A DNA stretch of 17,986 nt, taken from contig JANPLD010000075.1 of the NCBI GenBank assembly GCA_031426355.1, positions 1-17,986 of the forward strand, read 5' to 3'. Numbering within the stretch: position 1 is the first letter of the stretch; each line of letters begins with the position of its first letter. Origin of the DNA: JANPLD01 sp031426355 (GTDB lineage Bacteria > Pseudomonadota > Alphaproteobacteria > Rickettsiales > UBA8987). Shown here one piece after another: positions 14,526 to 17,986 of the stretch. The translations under genes were made by a program, and so were the position numbers. The notes beneath the pieces were generated by a model that saw only the letters and a program-made list of their open reading frames with translations, searched no databases and was not told where the DNA came from.

Positions 14526-15630
14526 ATTTTTTCCTTGTGAAGGCAAGTATCATCCCGACCGCGCAAGCAATAGATATCATTGATGAACCACCATAACTTA
14601 TAAAAGGTAATGTCATACCTTTATTAGGTATAAGATTAACCGATACCGCCATATTAACTGCTGACTGCATGAATATCTGGGTTGAAAGACCAGTTATACT
14701 AAGCAGGCTGAACATATCCTTTTCTTTATATGCGCGGTAAATGCAACGTATCGCAAAACATGCAAAAAGTGAAATGAGTATCAGGCAGAATAACATCCCG
14801 AATTCTTCCCCCGCTACAGAAAATATAAAATCCGTATGGGCATCTGGCAATATCTCTTTTACCTTTCCTTGCGCCGGGCCAGTACCAAATACACCGCCAT
14901 TCTCAAAGGCCTGGATAGATTTGAATGTCTGGTAATTTTCTGCCATTGAGCTTTCGGGGTTCAGGAATGAGTTCACCCTTTTCTGTACGTGCGGTAAAAA
15001 AGTATAAGCGCCGATTGCACCTGCTACACCCATTATACCAAGGAAGATTATTATAAAAAAGTTCATCCCTGCAACAAATGCAATTGCAAACCATATTACA
15101 CAATATGTAATGGTCATCCCAAAATCAGGTTGCCTGATAGTAAAGAAACATATCGAAACCAGCAAACCCATGGAGATCAAAAACCCGCGGAATTTAGTTT
15201 CAGTATAATTTCTGGTAAGCAGCCATGCAGATAAAACCGCAAAGAACGGTTTCAAAACTTCAGATGGCTGAATGGTTATACCTGCGAAAGACACCCACCT
15301 ATGCGCGCCTTTTATTTCAGTACCTATGAATTCTACCGAGGCGAGCAATATATAAAATACAAAATAACCTATTACGGCAAACCTTCTGACCGTTGATGGT
15401 TTGAATAGTGAGAACCCAAGCATAACACACAGGCCAATAATTATAAAAACTACCTGTCTTTTTACAAAATAGAAATCCTCAAGGCCGATCCTGTTGGCAA
15501 CCCTCGGGCTTGCGGCAAGTATCATTACGAAGCCAGCCATCAGTAATACTAAGGCAAGCGAGAACAGATATCTATCAATGGTCCACCACCAGCTTGCGGT
15601 AATTTTTCTTTTAGTTCTGTCTAAGAGCAC
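14515..15630 (-). CDS. ftsW: Lipid II polymerase / division protein FtsW (SEDS family)
   Basis: FtsW is the SEDS glycosyltransferase that polymerises lipid II at the septum together with a class B penicillin-binding protein. The 371-residue protein is polytopic (about ten membrane helices). It opens with the WWWTIDRYLF segment (residues 14-23) common in alphaproteobacterial FtsW. KGAHRWV (107-113) and QPSE (121-124) are the SEDS motifs. The extracellular loop has NPESSMAENYQ then GVFGTGPAQGKVKEILPDAHTDFIF in pieces, and the end has LIPNKGMTLPFISYGGSSM. The start is GTG at 15630: a TAA lies directly upstream in frame and no better start keeps the N-terminus. No Shine-Dalgarno is visible. RodA is the close paralogue, but coupling to murG and the WWW start favour FtsW. 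Confidence 0.94.
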   Translation of the reverse strand: MLLDRTKRKITASWWWTIDRYLFSLALVLLMAGFVMILAASPRVANRIGLEDFYFVKRQVVFIIIGLCVMLGFSLFKPSTVRRFAVIGYFVFYILLASVEFIGTEIKGAHRWVSFAGITIQPSEVLKPFFAVLSAWLLTRNYTETKFRGFLISMGLLVSICFFTIRQPDFGMTITYCVIWFAIAFVAGMNFFIIIFLGIMGVAGAIGAYTFLPHVQKRVNSFLNPESSMAENYQTFKSIQAFENGGVFGTGPAQGKVKEILPDAHTDFIFSVAGEEFGMLFCLILISLFACFAIRCIYRAYKEKDMFSLLSITGLSTQIFMQSAVNMAVSVNLIPNKGMTLPFISYGGSSMISIACAVGMILAFTRKKYGE

Positions 15631-15652
15631 TTAAATTTTTATTAAAATGTTA

Positions 15653-15669
15653 GTGATGTTTCTCATCAC
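15653..15669. promoter_or_regulatory. Hairpin/inverted repeat in the ftsW-kinase divergent gap
   Basis: GTGATG and CATCAC form a perfect 6-bp inverted repeat around TTTCT, 22 bp before the ftsW start on that strand. On the plus strand it is followed within 12 nt by a T-run. The 159-bp gap must contain promoters for both directions, but I could not choose convincing hexamers. The repeat could be an operator or leader hairpin; evidence is weak. Confidence 0.25.
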
Positions 15670-15789
15670 ATAAGAAGTTTTTTATTAAACCTCAATCGTT
15701 TAGGTGATATTTTTATTGCCTACAATTCAAAATAGTGGTTTTGGTTGTAATAATGTTGAAATTACATGGAATAAAAAGGTCGGGGAATA

Positions 15790-17511
15790 ATGGTCGGGGA
15801 TAAAATAAATCCTTTTAAGCTTACTGTCGTAAAATTTATCATATCATTCAGTATAATGATAATACTGGTCAATTCCATTATTGTTATCTACCGAGCAGTA
15901 TATAGTTACAATAAGGAAGTTAAGGTTGCTGAGGAAGACCTTATAAAACTTACAAGAACAATAAGCGATCACATCGAATTAACATTCCTTGCTGTGGATG
16001 TTGTTTTAAGAAGGGCTGTTGAAAAACATCAGTCTAACCTTCTTTTCGGCGGCGCATTAAAAGATGACACCAAAAATAATATCATTTCATGGGTCGATGA
16101 AACCCCGCAGATAGCCGCGATGATAATGTCCAATGATAAAGGTGAGATCAGTGCTATGTATAAAAAGCAGGGCTTTGAAAACTGGATGAAAGATAAAAAT
16201 TATGTTACCGGCCTGCCATTTTTTAAATCTCATGAGGAAGAGGTCGACGCGCTTTATATCGGTAAACAGGATGATTCAGGAGAAGGTTATATAGCCCTCA
16301 GCCGTAGGTTAAATAAACTTGATGGTAGTTTTGATGGTATAATAATGGCGGTTGTCAGCGTAAGTTATGTTACCAGCTTTTTTGATGCTATTGAAAAAAA
16401 GAAGAACACTAAAATAATAATCAAACACCTTGATGGCAGGGAATTACTGACACCTTCAATACTTAATGAACCTTCCGAAAGGGAAAATTACGACAATGCT
16501 TATTTCAGGACAAGACACAGTTTGGATCTTGCACAAAGGGTAAGTTTAGTAAGGAATGCAGAAAACCATTTTTCAGATGTAAGGATATATACTTTATTCT
16601 CCATACCAAGCGTATTAATGCAGATATCATTGATAGGCTTTGGCAGCGACATATTCAGCAGTTGGTATGAAGAACGCATATCAGACATAATATTCTTCGT
16701 AATATTCATGCTGTTTGTTTTTGTAGTAGCTTTCTTCTCAATTGAGCTGGCAAAAAAAGTTCAGAAGTTACGCATATCTGAACGCAATGCTCTCACCGCA
16801 AGCAAAGTGAAATCAGACTTCCTTGCTAACATGAGCCATGAACTCAGAACCCCTCTTAATGCCATAATCGGGTTCTCTGAAATGCTGACGAGCGAATATT
16901 TTGGAAAGCTGAACCAAAAACAGGATGAGAGGATAAAGGACATTCACGGCTGCGGAAATCACCTACTTTCTCTAATAAATGATATTCTGGAATTCTCTAA
17001 AGGACAGGCCGGTAAAATTGAGATCAGGCCGGAGGAATTCCATATAACTAAAGTTATAAATGAGGCTGTCAGGATATTTGATGAACGGGCTAAAAGTGAA
17101 GGTATCAGCTTAATAACTGATTGCCCGAAAACCATACCTTACATTTTTGCCGATAGAAGAAAGATAAAGCAGATACTGCTCAATCTGGTTTCAAATTCGA
17201 TCAAATTTTCTGAACGCGGTGATATGATCGAAGTTTCAGTTAAGGTTGACGAGAAAAAGCAATTCGTAATCGCCGTAAAAGACACAGGTATAGGCATGCG
17301 TGAGGAAGATATACCGATAGCATTAACTGCGTTCGGTCAGGTTCATAAAGATAAAACCGCTGGGGGAACAGGTCTCGGCCTGCCACTTTGTAAATTATTT
17401 GCCGAGCTGCATGGCGGAACTATTGATATTGAAAGTAAAGAAGGTCAGGGTACTACAGTTACTATTACCTTTCCCTCAAAAGTTGTGATAAAGAGCAAAG
17501 ATATACCTTGA
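15790..17511 (+). CDS. Membrane sensor histidine kinase (periplasmic sensor domain, HisKA, HATPase)
   Basis: A 573-residue two-component sensor kinase. A first membrane helix (about 13-35) and a second (298-318) enclose a ~260-residue periplasmic region resembling a double-PAS/dCache sensor, with YIALSRRLNKLDGSFDGIIMAVVSVSY as its typical C-terminal part in two pieces. Then come a short coiled linker and the HisKA domain SDFLANMSHELRTPLNAIIGF with phospho-acceptor His350. The ATPase domain has the N box LLNLVSNSIKFS (463-474), the G1 box KDTGIGM (497-503), an F box at FGQV (515-518) and the G2 box GGTGLGL (525-531). The overall type recalls PleC/DivJ-like alphaproteobacterial kinases. No receiver domain is fused and no response regulator is in view. 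Ribosome-site candidates lie in the repeated GGTCGGGGA before the ATG. Ligand unknown. Confidence 0.92.
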   Translation: MVGDKINPFKLTVVKFIISFSIMIILVNSIIVIYRAVYSYNKEVKVAEEDLIKLTRTISDHIELTFLAVDVVLRRAVEKHQSNLLFGGALKDDTKNNIISWVDETPQIAAMIMSNDKGEISAMYKKQGFENWMKDKNYVTGLPFFKSHEEEVDALYIGKQDDSGEGYIALSRRLNKLDGSFDGIIMAVVSVSYVTSFFDAIEKKKNTKIIIKHLDGRELLTPSILNEPSERENYDNAYFRTRHSLDLAQRVSLVRNAENHFSDVRIYTLFSIPSVLMQISLIGFGSDIFSSWYEERISDIIFFVIFMLFVFVVAFFSIELAKKVQKLRISERNALTASKVKSDFLANMSHELRTPLNAIIGFSEMLTSEYFGKLNQKQDERIKDIHGCGNHLLSLINDILEFSKGQAGKIEIRPEEFHITKVINEAVRIFDERAKSEGISLITDCPKTIPYIFADRRKIKQILLNLVSNSIKFSERGDMIEVSVKVDEKKQFVIAVKDTGIGMREEDIPIALTAFGQVHKDKTAGGTGLGLPLCKLFAELHGGTIDIESKEGQGTTVTITFPSKVVIKSKDIP

Positions 17512-17527
17512 GTATAATATTTAAAAT

Positions 17528-17986
17528 ATGCGTTCCAAGAAAAGCCTGACCTCAAAGATCATCATCCCGGTAGTGTTTACCGGGATATTTACTGTGTTCT
17601 TCGCATTCACCACTATCGCGCAGAGCTATGACAACTCATACTGGTCAAAGCTGGTATCAGTTCTATGCCTCAGCGTTCTGGTGACAACCATGATAACTTA
17701 CTTCCTGATAAACAGGCATATAATCAGCCGTATAAAATCTTTTATAGATGTAATAACCAGAAGGTCACTCGGCGATATATCATTTGTTGATGAGGAAGGT
17801 GAAGACGAACTCCACGCACTTGCCAAGCATTTTAACCTGATGCTTAAGGCAGATGACCTCAATGAACTCCGCCTTCAGGATAACCAGAAAAGGCTTGAAG
17901 ACATTATTGATGCGGTGGGTGAATATGTCTGGGAAATAGATGCGACAGGTAAATTTATTTTTGTCAGTGACAGGGTTGAATCCGTT
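17528..17986 (+). CDS. Membrane sensor protein with HAMP and PAS domains, probable second histidine kinase (3'-truncated by window)
   Basis: An open frame from ATG 17528 runs 153 codons to the window edge without a stop. TM1 is about residues 11-31 (IIIPVVFTGIFTVFFAFTTI) and TM2 about 41-61, with a periplasmic loop of only some ten residues between them. A HAMP-like linker follows (62-108), with the pattern INRHIISRIKSFIDVI ... LGDISF ... DELHALAKHFNLML. A PAS domain begins at about 119: RLEDIIDAVGEYVWEIDA and GKFIFVSDRVESV. Because the loop is too small to sense outside ligands, signals probably come from the membrane or the PAS pocket. It starts 16 bp after the previous kinase gene, so the two are likely one operon. 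Kinase domains would lie beyond the window; a diguanylate cyclase ending is the main alternative. Confidence 0.8.
   Translation, partial: MRSKKSLTSKIIIPVVFTGIFTVFFAFTTIAQSYDNSYWSKLVSVLCLSVLVTTMITYFLINRHIISRIKSFIDVITRRSLGDISFVDEEGEDELHALAKHFNLMLKADDLNELRLQDNQKRLEDIIDAVGEYVWEIDATGKFIFVSDRVESV

Overview
The window is AT-rich bacterial DNA whose recognisable genes are chromosomal housekeeping genes of alphaproteobacterial type. SdhA, CoxB with an N-terminal signal peptide, a DUF6111-like protein next to the CCA-adding enzyme, and tldD next to coxB all point to Alphaproteobacteria. The AT-richness, the sdhC-sdhD-sdhA cluster without sdhB, and SdhA wording close to what I remember of Rickettsia suggest Rickettsiales or a similar host-associated lineage. 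That placement is inference; no search was run.

Layout. (1) 1-617: 3' part of parB. (2) 672-3261: sdhC-sdhD-sdhA of respiratory complex II, with no sdhB. (3) 3273-3865: a MazE/MazF-type toxin-antitoxin pair behind a perfect 14-bp inverted repeat. (4) 3876-5354 (minus): CCA-adding enzyme and a DUF6111-like membrane protein. (5) 5416-6527: dapB and a YdcH/DUF465 protein. (6) 6626-9248: a large gene for a very divergent biotin-dependent carboxyltransferase-like protein (pyruvate carboxylase / oxaloacetate decarboxylase alpha type). It has an unrecognised C-terminal extension and an apparent frameshift at the very end. (7) 9245-12015 (minus): tldD preceded by an unrecognised 440-residue protein. 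(8) 12133-13056: coxB, followed by a 332-bp non-coding stretch where coxA might have been expected. (9) 13389-15630 (minus): ftsW-murG of peptidoglycan synthesis and division. (10) 15790-17986: two consecutive membrane sensor kinases, the second cut by the window end.

How the genes work together. SdhCDA and CoxB belong to the aerobic respiratory chain. DapB (meso-diaminopimelate/lysine), MurG and FtsW feed peptidoglycan synthesis, so the organism probably makes a cell wall. ParB serves chromosome segregation, and the kinase pair is a signalling module whose partner regulator is not in view. The unusual part is 6.6-12.0 kb: two orphan proteins flank tldD, and one of them is a carboxyltransferase homologue with no visible biotin carrier or biotin carboxylase partner.

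No tRNA, rRNA, CRISPR array or insertion sequence was recognised.
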